Position numbers and translations under genes: made by a program. A stretch of 64,000 nucleotides of DNA from Cellulomonas sp. NTE-D12 (GTDB lineage: Bacteria; Actinomycetota; Actinomycetes; Actinomycetales; Cellulomonadaceae), in assembly GCF_027923705.1 (NCBI RefSeq), contig NZ_AP026442.1, positions 620,001-684,000 of the forward strand, in the 5' to 3' direction. Positions 52,609 through 61,692 of this stretch are shown here, piece after piece. The notes beneath the pieces are model-generated. The model saw only the letters and a list, made by a program, of their open reading frames with translations. It did not search any database and had not been told where the DNA came from. Position 1 is the stretch's first letter. Each line of letters begins with the position of its first letter.

Positions 52609-53751
52609 ATGGACCAGGAGATCTGGCCGGTCCGGCACAGCCCCCTGCTGCGCGCGCCCGAGCGGCTGGTGTCCCGGGAGGAGCTCCACGAGCTGGTGCA
52701 CCGGCTCACCGCGAACCTGGTGAGCATCACGGACGAGACCGGTGAGTTCCTGCTCCGCCTCGACGACGGCCGTGTCATCGACACCAAGGGCTGGGCCGGC
52801 TGGGACTGGACCCACGGCGTCGGCCTCTACGGCATGTGGCAGTACTACGACCAGACGGGCGACCCGGCGATGCGGGACGTCATCGACGACTGGTTCGCCG
52901 CGCGGCTCGCGGAGGGCACCACCAAGAACGTCAACACGATGGCGCCGTTCCTCACCTTGGCCTACCGGTACGAGGAGACCCGCGACCGCACCCTGCTGCC
53001 CTGGCTCGAGTCCTGGGCCGAGTGGGCCATGCGCGAGATGCCGCGCACCCCGCACGGCGGGATGCAGCACGTGACGCTGTCCGTGGAGAACCACTGGCAG
53101 CTGTGGGACGACACCCTGATGATGACCGTCCTGCCGCTGACGAAGATCGGTCTGCTGCTGGGTCGTCGCGACTACGTCGACGAGGCCACGTTCCAGTTCC
53201 TCACCCACGTCGCCCACCTCTTCGACCGGGAGACCGGGCTCTGGTTCCACGGCTGGACCTTCGAGGGTCGGCACAGCTTCGCCCGGGCCCGCTGGGCGCG
53301 CGGCAACTCCTGGCTGACGATGGCGATCCCGGACTTCCTCGACCTGGTCGACCTGCCCGCCGGCGACCCGGTGCGCCGCTTCCTGCTCGAGGTGCTCGAT
53401 GCGCAGGTGGCGGCTCTCGCGGGCCTGCAGGACGAGTCGGGGCTGTGGCACACGCTGCTCGACGACCCGTCGTCGTACCTCGAGGCGTCCGCCACCGCGG
53501 GCTTCGGCTACGGCATCGGCAAGGCCGTCCGCAAGGGCTACCTCGATGCGCGCTACGCGCCGGTCGTCGAGCGTGCCGTGCGGGCGGTCGTGGCCAACGT
53601 GTCCGACGACGGGGAGCTGCAGCAGGTCTCGTTCGGCACCGGGATGGGTTCCGACCTGGACTTCTACCGGAACATCCCCCGCACGTCCATGCCCTACGGG
53701 CAGGCGATGGCGATCCTGTGCCTCGCCGAGTACCTGCGCACCTACTACTGA
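52609..53751 (+). CDS. Unsaturated rhamnogalacturonyl/glucuronyl hydrolase, GH105
   Basis: 380 residues, YteR/YesR-like (alpha/alpha)6 barrel. WDWTHGVGLYGMWQYY near residue 66 and the catalytic Asp region WQLWDDTLMMTV at about 163-175 are visible, plus GRHSFARARWARGNSW near 222. These enzymes remove the unsaturated uronic acid from oligosaccharides made by pectate or rhamnogalacturonan lyases. No signal peptide: it acts in the cytoplasm. The product feeds the Kdu genes downstream. Confidence 0.9.
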   Translation: MDQEIWPVRHSPLLRAPERLVSREELHELVHRLTANLVSITDETGEFLLRLDDGRVIDTKGWAGWDWTHGVGLYGMWQYYDQTGDPAMRDVIDDWFAARLAEGTTKNVNTMAPFLTLAYRYEETRDRTLLPWLESWAEWAMREMPRTPHGGMQHVTLSVENHWQLWDDTLMMTVLPLTKIGLLLGRRDYVDEATFQFLTHVAHLFDRETGLWFHGWTFEGRHSFARARWARGNSWLTMAIPDFLDLVDLPAGDPVRRFLLEVLDAQVAALAGLQDESGLWHTLLDDPSSYLEASATAGFGYGIGKAVRKGYLDARYAPVVERAVRAVVANVSDDGELQQVSFGTGMGSDLDFYRNIPRTSMPYGQAMAILCLAEYLRTYY

Positions 53752-53764
53752 GCGGCCGCACCCG

Positions 53765-54655
53765 ATGAGACTCGTGACCTACGTCGTCGACGCCCGGCAC
53801 GGCGCGCGAACCGCGGAGCAACCCGGCGCCGTCGTCGTCGCGCCGGACGGGACCGACCGGGTCCTCGACCTCGCGGAGGCGACCGCCGGCGCGACGCTCG
53901 CGCAGGTGCTCGCCGACGACGACGCCCTCGCCACCGTCCGCTCCGCTGTCGCGGCCGCGGACCCCGCGACGCTGCCCGAGCTGGACCGTGAGCGCCTGGC
54001 ACCGCCCGTGCGCCCCTCGAAGATCCTGTGCCTGGGCTACAACTACGCCGGGCACGCCGAGGCAGGCGTCGGAGAGCGGCCGGCGCACCCGAACGTCTTC
54101 GTCAAGACGCCGAACGTGCTGCGCGGCCCGGCGGAGGCCGTCGTGCTGCCCCGCGCGGCGACCGAGCCGGACTACGAGGGCGAGATCGCCGTCGTGATCG
54201 GCCGGCGGGCGTACCAGGTCGCCGAGGCGGACGCGATGGCGCACGTGGCCGGGTACACGCTGTTCGACGACGTGTCCGACCGCGACTGGCAGCACCGGTC
54301 CTCCCAGTGGACCCTCGGCAAGAGCATCGACGGGTTCGGCCCTCTCGGCCCCTGGGTCGTCACCACCGACGAGGTGCCGGACCTGGGCGGCCGCGACGTG
54401 GTCGTCGAGCGCAACGGTGTGGTGACCGTGCGGGCCAGCACCGACGCGATGGTGTTCCCGGTGGCGTTCCTGGTGCACCACCTGTCCCAGGTGATGACCC
54501 TCGAGCCCGGCGACGTCATCTCGACCGGCACGCCGGCCCGGTCGGACGAGGCCCAGGCCGCCCACACCCCCCTGACCGACGGGGACACGGTGACCGTCCG
54601 GGTCACCGGTCTCGGTGAGCTGACGACCACGTTCGTCACGGCGAAGGAGAGCTGA
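53765..54655 (+). CDS. Fumarylacetoacetate hydrolase family protein
   Basis: 296 residues. FAH fold with ILCLGYNYAGHAEA near residue 82, the metal ligands in DYEGEIAVVIG near 140, DDVSDRDWQHRSSQWTLGKSID near 172, and VISTGTPARS near 255. The family includes C-C hydrolases, decarboxylases and sugar-acid dehydratases. Its place between GH105 and KduD suggests action on a keto-deoxy sugar acid. It overlaps the kduD start by one base. Confidence 0.82.
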   Translation: MRLVTYVVDARHGARTAEQPGAVVVAPDGTDRVLDLAEATAGATLAQVLADDDALATVRSAVAAADPATLPELDRERLAPPVRPSKILCLGYNYAGHAEAGVGERPAHPNVFVKTPNVLRGPAEAVVLPRAATEPDYEGEIAVVIGRRAYQVAEADAMAHVAGYTLFDDVSDRDWQHRSSQWTLGKSIDGFGPLGPWVVTTDEVPDLGGRDVVVERNGVVTVRASTDAMVFPVAFLVHHLSQVMTLEPGDVISTGTPARSDEAQAAHTPLTDGDTVTVRVTGLGELTTTFVTAKES

Positions 54656-55419
54656 TGATCCTCGACACGTTCCGCCTGGACGGCAGGGTCGCGCTGGTGA
54701 CCGGCACGTCACGCGGACTGGGTCAGGCTGCCGCCGTGGCGCTCGCGGAGGCGGGAGCGGACGTCGCGCTCCTGGATCGCACCCTCCCGCAGGAGACCGC
54801 GGAGAAGATCACGGCTCTCGGCCGGCGCGTGCACCTGGTCCAGCTCGACCTCCTTTCCGCGAAGCCCGAGGAGCTCGACGGCGCGGTCCAGTCCGTGGTC
54901 GACGCCCTTGGCCGCATCGACATCCTGGTGAACAACGCGGGCATCATCCGGCGGGCGCCGCTGCTGGAGCACCCGGCCTCCGACTGGGACGACGTCCTGG
55001 CGGTCAACCTCGACGCGGTGTTCCACCTCTCACGGGCCGCCAGCCGCCGGTTCGTCGCGCAGGGCGGCGGGAAGATCGTCAACGTCGCCTCGATGCTGTC
55101 GTTCCAGGGCGGGATCCTGGTGCCCGGCTACACCGCCAGCAAGCACGCCGTGGCCGGCCTCACCAAGGCGTTCGCCAACGAGCTGGCGGCGCGCGGCGTG
55201 AACGTCAACGCCATCGCCCCGGGCTACATGGCCACCGACAACACCGCGCAGCTCCGGGCCGACGAGGCGCGCGAGCGCGCGATCGCCGACCGGATCCCCG
55301 CCGGCAGGTGGGGCACCCCGGCCGACCTGCAGGGGGCGTTCGTGTTCCTCGCCTCGGCCGCGTCGGACTACCTGAACGGCGCCATCATCCCGGTCGACGG
55401 CGGCTGGCTCGTCCGTTGA
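54655..55419 (+). CDS. kduD: 2-dehydro-3-deoxy-D-gluconate 5-dehydrogenase (KduD-type SDR)
   Basis: 254 residues. SDR motifs TGTSRGLGQ near 17, NNAGIIRRAP near 92, YTASKHAV near 158 and a C-terminal DYLNGAIIPVDGGWLVR typical of KduD. It interconverts 2,5-diketo-3-deoxygluconate and 2-keto-3-deoxygluconate with NAD(H). It is located directly before kduI, the usual partner. Confidence 0.88.
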   Translation: MILDTFRLDGRVALVTGTSRGLGQAAAVALAEAGADVALLDRTLPQETAEKITALGRRVHLVQLDLLSAKPEELDGAVQSVVDALGRIDILVNNAGIIRRAPLLEHPASDWDDVLAVNLDAVFHLSRAASRRFVAQGGGKIVNVASMLSFQGGILVPGYTASKHAVAGLTKAFANELAARGVNVNAIAPGYMATDNTAQLRADEARERAIADRIPAGRWGTPADLQGAFVFLASAASDYLNGAIIPVDGGWLVR

Positions 55420-55459
55420 CTCGTCGTTGACCCCGCACCAGCAACCGGAGGACGCAGAC

Positions 55460-56287
55460 ATGGAACAGCGCTACGCGACGAGCCCCGACCAGCTCCCGGG
55501 GCTCACCACCGACGAGCTGCGCGAGCGGTTCCTGATCGAGCAGGTCTTCGTCCCCGGGCAGGTCACCGCCGTCTACACCCACCACGACCGGATCGTCCTC
55601 GGCGGAGCCGTCCCGGCCGGCCAGCGGCTGTCGCTGCCGACCTTCCCCGAGCTCCGGGCCGAGTACTTCCTCGCCAACCGGGAGCTGGGCATCGTCAACG
55701 TCGGCGGACCCGGCAGGGTGACCGCCGACGGCGAGGTCTACGAGCTGACGCCGGGCGCCTGCCTCTACCTCGGCCGAGGCACCCGCGAGGTCGTGTTCGA
55801 GGACGCCGGCGACGGGGGAGCGCAGCTCTACCTGTTCAGCGCGCCGGCGCACACCACCTACCCCAACCGCCTGGCTCTGCCGGAGGACGGGACGGTGCGC
55901 GAGCTGGGCGACCAGGCCACCAGCAACCGGCGCACGCTCACCCAGTACATCCACGAGAACGGCATCCAGTCCTGCCAGGTGGTGATGGGGATCACCCGCC
56001 TGCACCCGGGCTCGATGTGGAACACCATGCCGGCGCACACCCACGACCGGCGCACCGAGTGCTACCTGTACGTCGACGTGCCCGCCGATGCGCGCGTGAT
56101 CCACCTCATGGGCGAGCCGACCGAGACGCGCCACCTGGTGGTGGCCGACCGCCAGGCCGTCATCTCCCCGTCGTGGTCGCTGCACTCGGGCGTGGGCACG
56201 GCGGCCTACTCGTTCGTCTGGGCCATGGCGGGGGAGAACAAGTCCTTCGACGACATGGACGCGGTGCCGCCGACCGCCCTGCGCTGA
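55460..56287 (+). CDS. kduI: 5-dehydro-4-deoxy-D-glucuronate isomerase
   Basis: 275 residues, cupin family KduI. Zinc ligands lie in HPGSMWNTMPAHTHDRRTECYLY near residue 190; LGRGTREVVFED and LFSAPAHTTYP are family stretches. It turns the unsaturated uronate from GH105 into the KduD substrate. GGAGG precedes ATG 55460; the frame is open to 55427 without support. Confidence 0.93.
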   Translation: MEQRYATSPDQLPGLTTDELRERFLIEQVFVPGQVTAVYTHHDRIVLGGAVPAGQRLSLPTFPELRAEYFLANRELGIVNVGGPGRVTADGEVYELTPGACLYLGRGTREVVFEDAGDGGAQLYLFSAPAHTTYPNRLALPEDGTVRELGDQATSNRRTLTQYIHENGIQSCQVVMGITRLHPGSMWNTMPAHTHDRRTECYLYVDVPADARVIHLMGEPTETRHLVVADRQAVISPSWSLHSGVGTAAYSFVWAMAGENKSFDDMDAVPPTALR

Positions 56288-56354
56288 GCAGCCCTGCGGT
56301 CAGCGGTGGCGGGTGGGTCGACGAGCTCGTCTCCCCGCCCGCCCCGCCCCGCGC

Positions 56355-57452
56355 TCACCTGGTGAGCGTGACCTTCCGCAACCCGCGCGGGTGGTCCGGG
56401 TCCAGCCCACGCCGCAGGGCCAGCTCGAGGGCGACGCGCTGGATCGGCAGGATCTCGAGCAGGGGTGCCAGATCGTCGGCGGGGCGTGGCACGACGCCAC
56501 GGGCCCAGCCGTCGGCGACACCCTCGAGGCGGGCGTCGTCGAGCACCGTCACCACGCGGCCGCCCTGCGCCGCGGCCGCTCGCGCGAGCTGCAGGACCGA
56601 GTCCCGCGACCGCGCGCCGGCGGTCAGCGCCAGGACGGTGGTCCCCTCGACCACCTGGCCGAGCGGGCCGTGGGTCGCGTCCGCGGCGCTCCACCCGGAC
56701 GCCGCGAGCGCGCAGGTCTCCATGAGCTTGAGCGCCCCCTCCTTGGCCGACCCCATCGACAGGCCGCGACCGACGACCAGCACGCGGTCGGCCCGGTCGA
56801 GCGCCGCCGCGGCCGCGACCGCCTGCTCGTCCATGGCTGCCAGTACGGCGGAGGCGGAGGCGACGAGCCCGTCGACGTCGAGCTCCGGCCCCCTGCTCGC
56901 TCCCATCACCAGCTGGCGCAGCGCGAGCACCTCGCCGGTGTAGGTCTTCGTCGCCGCCACCGACCGCTCCGGTCCCGCGCCGATGTCGACGTGCACGTCC
57001 GCCAGGCCCGCGAGCGCCGACGACGCGTCGTTGCTCACCGCGATGACCGGGACGCCACCGGCGCGCGCGTCCTCCACCGTCGCCAGCAGGTCCGGCGACT
57101 GACCGCTCTGCGACACCGCCACCATCACGGCCCGCGGGTAGGTGAGGTGCCCGGCGTCCTGGCTGATGGACGACGGGGTCGCCAGCATCGCGGGGATGCC
57201 CAGACGGTGGTGCACCAGGTACTGCGCGTACTGGGCTGCGTGGTCGCTGGACCCGCGCGCCGCGAGCACGATCAGCTCCGGACGCGCGGCGCGCAGCAGC
57301 GCACTCGCCTGATCGAGGGCGTCGCGCCCGGTGGTGAGCAGGTCCGACCACCGTCCCGGCTGCTCGGCGATCTCGGCGCGCATCAGCGCGCCCGGTCCCG
57401 TGGACGGCGCCGGGTCGGCGGTGCCTGATGGTGCTGACGGCGTGCGGTCCAT
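56355..57452 (-). CDS. SIS-domain sugar-phosphate isomerase/aminotransferase-like
   Basis: 365 residues with two SIS domains, like the isomerase half of GlmS or AgaS/FrlB: AARGSSDHAAQYAQYL near 63, VAVSQSGQSPDLLATV near 110, SVAATKTYTGE near 162, VVGRGLSMGSAKEGALKLMET near 225. There is no glutaminase domain. It acts on an amino-sugar or related phosphate. It lies behind the transaldolase and may be on its transcript. Confidence 0.85.
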   Translation of the reverse strand: MDRTPSAPSGTADPAPSTGPGALMRAEIAEQPGRWSDLLTTGRDALDQASALLRAARPELIVLAARGSSDHAAQYAQYLVHHRLGIPAMLATPSSISQDAGHLTYPRAVMVAVSQSGQSPDLLATVEDARAGGVPVIAVSNDASSALAGLADVHVDIGAGPERSVAATKTYTGEVLALRQLVMGASRGPELDVDGLVASASAVLAAMDEQAVAAAAALDRADRVLVVGRGLSMGSAKEGALKLMETCALAASGWSAADATHGPLGQVVEGTTVLALTAGARSRDSVLQLARAAAAQGGRVVTVLDDARLEGVADGWARGVVPRPADDLAPLLEILPIQRVALELALRRGLDPDHPRGLRKVTLTR

Positions 57453-57513
57453 GGGGCGGCTCGCTTCGGTGGTCGTCGTGGACGGGGTCGGACGGGGTCG
57501 CGGGGTTGCGAGA

Positions 57514-58650
57514 TCAGTCGGGGTCCGCCACCAGGACGTCGCGGACCAGCGTCGCCAGCCCGGCGTCCGCGGCCAGGAACTGCCGCAGCGTGCGTCGGGT
57601 GGCCCCGAACTCGGCGAACTCCTCGACGGTCATCCCGTCCGGCTCGTAGGCGCGGTGGAAGTCCGGGACGAGCCGTCGCAGCTCGTCGACGATCGCGGCC
57701 TCCACGGGCGCGTCGATCCGCGAGGGCAGGTCGAGGCCGTTCGCGTTGATGCGCGTCTGCCAGTCGAACGGCGGGGAGATCACGACGTCCCCGCCGACCA
57801 GCTCGGAGAGGTGCAGGTGGTTGCGGAACGCGGCGGAGAGCAACCGGGTGCGGTAGCCCCGTTCGGTGAAGATCGCGTAGGCCCGCTTGAACGCGGCCAC
57901 TCCCGCCCAGTCCAGCGCTCCGGGGCTGACGAGCGTGCCCGCCCTGCCCGCTGTGTGCTTCAACCAGTCGTCCAGCCGCCCGACCATGATGGTGGCGACC
58001 GGTCCCATCTGCTCGGTCGGCAGGCCTGCGGCCTCGCGCCGCGCCAGCCCCCGCTCCACGGCCTCCGCCACGGCGACCACCTGCGCCACGGTGAAGGAGA
58101 GCGTCGCGTTGATGCTGACCCCGCGGAAGGTGACCTCCTCCATCACCTCGATGCCGGCGGCGGTGGCAGGCAGCTTGACGATGATGTTGGGCGCCAGGCC
58201 GGAGAAGTGGCCGGCCTGCTCGGCGAGCGCCACGGCGTCACGGTGCAGCCGCGGGTCGGTCTGGATCGAGAGCCGCCCGTTGCGCCCCCCGTGCTCCTCG
58301 AAGACGGGTTCCAGCAGGCGCGCGGCGTCGATGGAGAGCTCCTCGACGACGCGCCAGCCGATCTCCGACTCGCCCGCGGTCGGGCGTTCGTCGGCGAGCT
58401 CGCCGATGCGGGCGGTCCACCGCGGCAGGTCCGCCTTGATCGCGGCCAGGGCGATCACCGGGTTGCACGTGGCTCCCACCGCACCGAAGGCCATCGAGCG
58501 GCGCAGCTGCTCGGGGTCGGCGGAGTCGTTCCACAGCGCCGTCTGCGGGAACGCCTGCGTCATGCGACCCAGGGGAGTGCTGGTGTCGATCGCGATCCGG
58601 TCAGGGTCTGTCCGGTCGGGGTCGGTCCAGTCAGGGCCGAGCTGGGCCAT
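57514..58650 (-). CDS. Transaldolase family protein
   Basis: 378 residues. The Schiff-base lysine is in NIIVKLPATAAGIEVME near residue 160, and GATCNPVIAL near 60 and SINATLSFTVAQV near 183 are family signatures. It transfers a three-carbon unit between sugar phosphates. The N-terminus (WTDPDRTDPDRIAID) includes a short DP-repeat. A GntR-type operator and TTGACA lie upstream, matching the iol promoter arrangement. Confidence 0.88.
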   Translation of the reverse strand: MAQLGPDWTDPDRTDPDRIAIDTSTPLGRMTQAFPQTALWNDSADPEQLRRSMAFGAVGATCNPVIALAAIKADLPRWTARIGELADERPTAGESEIGWRVVEELSIDAARLLEPVFEEHGGRNGRLSIQTDPRLHRDAVALAEQAGHFSGLAPNIIVKLPATAAGIEVMEEVTFRGVSINATLSFTVAQVVAVAEAVERGLARREAAGLPTEQMGPVATIMVGRLDDWLKHTAGRAGTLVSPGALDWAGVAAFKRAYAIFTERGYRTRLLSAAFRNHLHLSELVGGDVVISPPFDWQTRINANGLDLPSRIDAPVEAAIVDELRRLVPDFHRAYEPDGMTVEEFAEFGATRRTLRQFLAADAGLATLVRDVLVADPD

Positions 58651-58744
58651 CGAGTCCTCCGGTGCGCTTGTCTGCGTGGTTGCCGCGGGCGTCTCACGGC
58701 GTCCCCGTTGCGGGCCGCGCGCGCGGGTTCATCTCATGCCACCG

Positions 58745-58775
58745 CAGCAAGGCCTGTCAAGCATATGTCCGGACA
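58745..58775 (-). promoter_or_regulatory. Transaldolase promoter with GntR-type operator
   Basis: TGTCCGGACA, a perfect 10-bp palindrome, lies at 58766-58775 within a 15-base element ATATGTCCGGACAAA (58763-58777 region). On the minus strand TTGACA follows a few bases later, so a bound repressor would touch the -35. The same arrangement recurs at the iol promoter. Confidence 0.7.
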
Positions 58776-58846
58776 AACAGACAATGACGTATGGGTGAGG
58801 ATGCGCGGGACCCGGCGGTGGCCGAGCCACGACCGGGTGCGGACGC

Positions 58847-59584
58847 TCAGCGGGCGAAGAGCGTGGTCTCGAACGAGTACCGCGACGCCCGGTAGATGTG
58901 CTGACCGAACTCGACGGCGGCACCGGACTCGTCGAACGCGGTCCGCTCCATGGTGAGCAGCGCGGCGCGGGGTGCCTCGTCCAGCGCCCGGGCCTCGGCG
59001 GCGGTGGCGGCCCGCGCGCCGATGCGCTGGCGGGCGACCTGCGGCTTGACCCCGCGAGCGCGCAGGCAGTCGTAGAGCCCCTCGGCCTCGAGCTCGGCAC
59101 GGGTAGGCGCGATGGCCATCGGCAGGAAGTTCGTCAGCAGGGCGAGCGGCTCGTCGTCGGCGCGGCGGAGCCGACGCACGCGCAGCACGTCGGTCCCCTC
59201 GGCGATGCCCAGCGCCGCCGCCACCTCCGGTGACGCGGGCACCACCTCGTGCTCCAGCACCTCGGTGGTCGGGGACTTCCCGCTCTTGGAGAGGTCGTCG
59301 TACAGGCTGGTCAGGTCGACCGGGCGGCGGATCGTCGCGGGCGCGACGTGGGTGCCGGCCCCTCGCCTGCGGACGAGCTGACCCTTGTCGACCAGCTCGC
59401 GCAGGGCCTGCCGGGCGGTCGGGCGCGAGATGCCGAGCCGGTTGGCCAGGGAGATCTCGTTCTCGAGGAGCTCCCCGGGAACCAGCCGGCCGTCGTCGAT
59501 CGCGGCCTGGAGCGTCTGCGCGACCTGGTGGTACAGCGGGACCGGGCTGCTCCGGTCGAGGTCGATGCGCAGCGGCTGCGGCAC
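58847..59584 (-). CDS. GntR-family (HutC/UTRA) transcriptional regulator
   Basis: 245 residues. HTH at about 30-75 (ISLANRLGISRPTARQALRELVDKGQLVRRRGAGTHV), then a UTRA ligand domain (LRVRRLRRADDEPLALLTNFLP). GTG 59584 has GAGGAGG upstream. It is divergent from the iol operon, whose regulator in related bacteria is also GntR-type, and operators lie both here and before the transaldolase. It probably represses both units until an inositol intermediate appears. Confidence 0.9.
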   Translation of the reverse strand: MPQPLRIDLDRSSPVPLYHQVAQTLQAAIDDGRLVPGELLENEISLANRLGISRPTARQALRELVDKGQLVRRRGAGTHVAPATIRRPVDLTSLYDDLSKSGKSPTTEVLEHEVVPASPEVAAALGIAEGTDVLRVRRLRRADDEPLALLTNFLPMAIAPTRAELEAEGLYDCLRARGVKPQVARQRIGARAATAAEARALDEAPRAALLTMERTAFDESGAAVEFGQHIYRASRYSFETTLFAR

Positions 59585-59686
59585 GGTGTGCTCCTCCTCG
59601 CCCGGGCCCAGGGAGAGCTCGCACCGGCGCGAGGCCGGTGGCTCTCGGTCAGGATAGCGGCTCGATGATCGAACGTTCAGACGACG

Positions 59687-59710
59687 ATATGTCCGGACAA
59701 AGACTTGACG
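59687..59710 (+). promoter_or_regulatory. iol promoter with GntR-type operator
   Basis: The palindrome TGTCCGGACA lies at 59690-59699 inside the 15-base element ATATGTCCGGACAAA (59688-59702). TTGACG at 59705-59710 is the likely -35 of iolC. On the minus strand TATCCT (59651-59656) may be the -10 of gntR. The 234-base spacer has no gene. Confidence 0.7.
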
Positions 59711-59818
59711 ATGCGACCGGCGCAGGTGCATCGTCGTGGCGATCGGTCCGCACGGCGTGGGCGGTCGCACGGGGGCCGGGACGGAACCCGACGGTCCGGT
59801 GAGTGCGAGGAGGACGGG

Positions 59819-60793
59819 GTGGCGCACAGCGAGCCCCCGCTGGACGTCCTCACGATCGGGCGGAGCGGTGTCGACCTCTACCCGCTCCAGACCGGTGTCG
59901 GTCTGGAGGACGTCACCACCTTCGGCAAGTTCCTCGGCGGCAGCCCCACCAACGTCGCGGTCGCGGCCGCCCGCCTCGGGCACCACGTGGCCGTGCTCAC
60001 GGGCGTCGGGGACGACCCGTTCGGCCGCTTCGTCCGGCGTGCGATGCGCGAGTTCGGGATCGACGACAGCCACGTCGTGGTGGTGCCCGACCTGCATACC
60101 CCGGTGACCTTCTGCGAGATCTTCCCGCCCGACCACTTCCCCCTGTGGTTCTACCGCGCGCCCACCGCGCCGGACCTGCAGCTGCGCCCGGAGGACGTCC
60201 CGCTCGACGCGGTCCGCGACGCCACGCTGCTGTGGATCACCGCGACGGGGCTGGCGGAGGAGCCCAGCCGCTCGGCGCACCTGACCGCGCTGGACGCCAG
60301 GGCCCGCCGTAGGTTCACCGCGCTCGACCTGGACTACCGCCCGTCCTTCTGGCCGGGCGAGCAGTCCGCCCACGAGGCGGTCCGCGACGTGCTCGGACGC
60401 GTCACGGTGGCGGTCGGCAACCTCGAGGAGTGCCGCGTCGCGGTCGGCGAGACCGACCCCGACCGGGCGGCCGACGCTCTGCTGGACGCCGGTGTCGAGC
60501 TCGCCGTGGTCAAGCAGGGTCCCGGCGGCGTGCTCGGCAAGACGCGCGGGGAACGGGTCGTCGTCGCGCCGACGCCGGTCCGGGTGGTGAACGGTCTGGG
60601 TGCGGGCGACGGCTTCGGCGGAGCGCTGTGCCACGGGCTGCTCGAGGGGTGGCCGCTGCGGCGCACCCTCGAGTTCGCCTCCGCCGCCGGCGCGATCGTC
60701 GCGTCCCGGCTGGAGTGCTCGAGCGCGATGCCGACCGAGGCGGAGGTCGACGCGCTGATCGCGCAGGCCCGTGCGGCGGAGGGGGACCGGTGA
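59819..60793 (+). CDS. iolC: 5-dehydro-2-deoxygluconokinase
   Basis: 324 residues, PfkB family. FGKFLGGSPTNVAVAAARLG near residue 40 and the C-terminal NGLGAGDGFGGAL with the catalytic Asp are visible. In inositol catabolism it phosphorylates 2-deoxy-5-keto-gluconate. GTG 59819 has GCGAGGAGGA upstream. It leads the iol operon and overlaps the next gene by four bases. Confidence 0.9.
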   Translation: MAHSEPPLDVLTIGRSGVDLYPLQTGVGLEDVTTFGKFLGGSPTNVAVAAARLGHHVAVLTGVGDDPFGRFVRRAMREFGIDDSHVVVVPDLHTPVTFCEIFPPDHFPLWFYRAPTAPDLQLRPEDVPLDAVRDATLLWITATGLAEEPSRSAHLTALDARARRRFTALDLDYRPSFWPGEQSAHEAVRDVLGRVTVAVGNLEECRVAVGETDPDRAADALLDAGVELAVVKQGPGGVLGKTRGERVVVAPTPVRVVNGLGAGDGFGGALCHGLLEGWPLRRTLEFASAAGAIVASRLECSSAMPTEAEVDALIAQARAAEGDR

Positions 60794-61692
60794 CGTCCCT
60801 CGACGAGCTCGTCTCGGTCCGCATGTCCGACCCGGCTCGGATCGCGGCACGTCTGGCGAGCAGGACCAGGTTCGCCGGGCTCGCGCCGGGGGAGCGGCTG
60901 CTGATCATCGCGGCCGACCACCCCGCCCGGGGTGCGCTCGCGGCGGGGCGCGACCCGGCCGCGATGGCCGACCGCTGGGACCTGCTGCAGCGGATCGTCG
61001 TCGCGCTCGGCCGGCCGGGGGTGCACGGCTTCCTGGGAACCGCGGACCTCGTCGAGGACCTCACCGTGCTCGGCGCCCTCGAGGGCAAGCTGGTGCTCGG
61101 GTCGATGAACCGCGGCGGGCTGGCGGGGACGTCCTTCGAGCTGGACGACAGGTTCACCGGCTACGACGCCCGTGGGATCGCCGAAGCCGGCCTCGACGGC
61201 GGCAAGATGCTGCTGCGGATCGACCCCGACGACCCGGCGTCGGTCGACACCCTCGAGGCGTGCGGGCGCGCCGTGGACGGCCTCGCCGAACGCCGGCTGA
61301 TCGCGCTGGTGGAGCCGTTCTGGTCGACCCGCGTCGACGGGAAGGTGCGCAACCAGCTGGATCCCGAGCACGTCGTCCGCGCGATCGCCATCGCCTCGGG
61401 CCTCGGCAGGACGTCGGCGTACACCTGGCTCAAGCTGCCGGTGGTGGCCGACATGGTGCGGGTGGCGGCGGCGTCGACCCTGCCCACGCTCGTGCTGGGC
61501 GGCGAGGTCGCCGAGGACGCCGACGCCGCGCTGGCCGGCTGGGCGGCGGCCCTGCAGCAGCCGTCGGTCCGTGGCCTGGCGATCGGTCGGTCCCTGCTGT
61601 ACCCCGCCGGGGGCGATGTCGCCGCCGCCGTCGACGCCGCCGTCTCCCTGCTCGGCACGGCGACCCCGTCCGAGGAGACGTCGACACGATGA
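60790..61692 (+). CDS. Cgl0159-type (beta/alpha)8 aldolase, inositol pathway
   Basis: 300 residues. LLIIAADHPARGALAAG near residue 37, GTADLVEDL, GGKMLLRIDPDDPASV, and TWLKLPVVADM with a likely Schiff-base Lys near 216. This group is found in actinobacterial iol clusters beside iolC, where it likely cleaves the 6-phosphate product (IolJ role). GTG 60790 overlaps the iolC stop. Exact reaction is inferred from context. Confidence 0.8.
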   Translation: MTSLDELVSVRMSDPARIAARLASRTRFAGLAPGERLLIIAADHPARGALAAGRDPAAMADRWDLLQRIVVALGRPGVHGFLGTADLVEDLTVLGALEGKLVLGSMNRGGLAGTSFELDDRFTGYDARGIAEAGLDGGKMLLRIDPDDPASVDTLEACGRAVDGLAERRLIALVEPFWSTRVDGKVRNQLDPEHVVRAIAIASGLGRTSAYTWLKLPVVADMVRVAAASTLPTLVLGGEVAEDADAALAGWAAALQQPSVRGLAIGRSLLYPAGGDVAAAVDAAVSLLGTATPSEETSTR

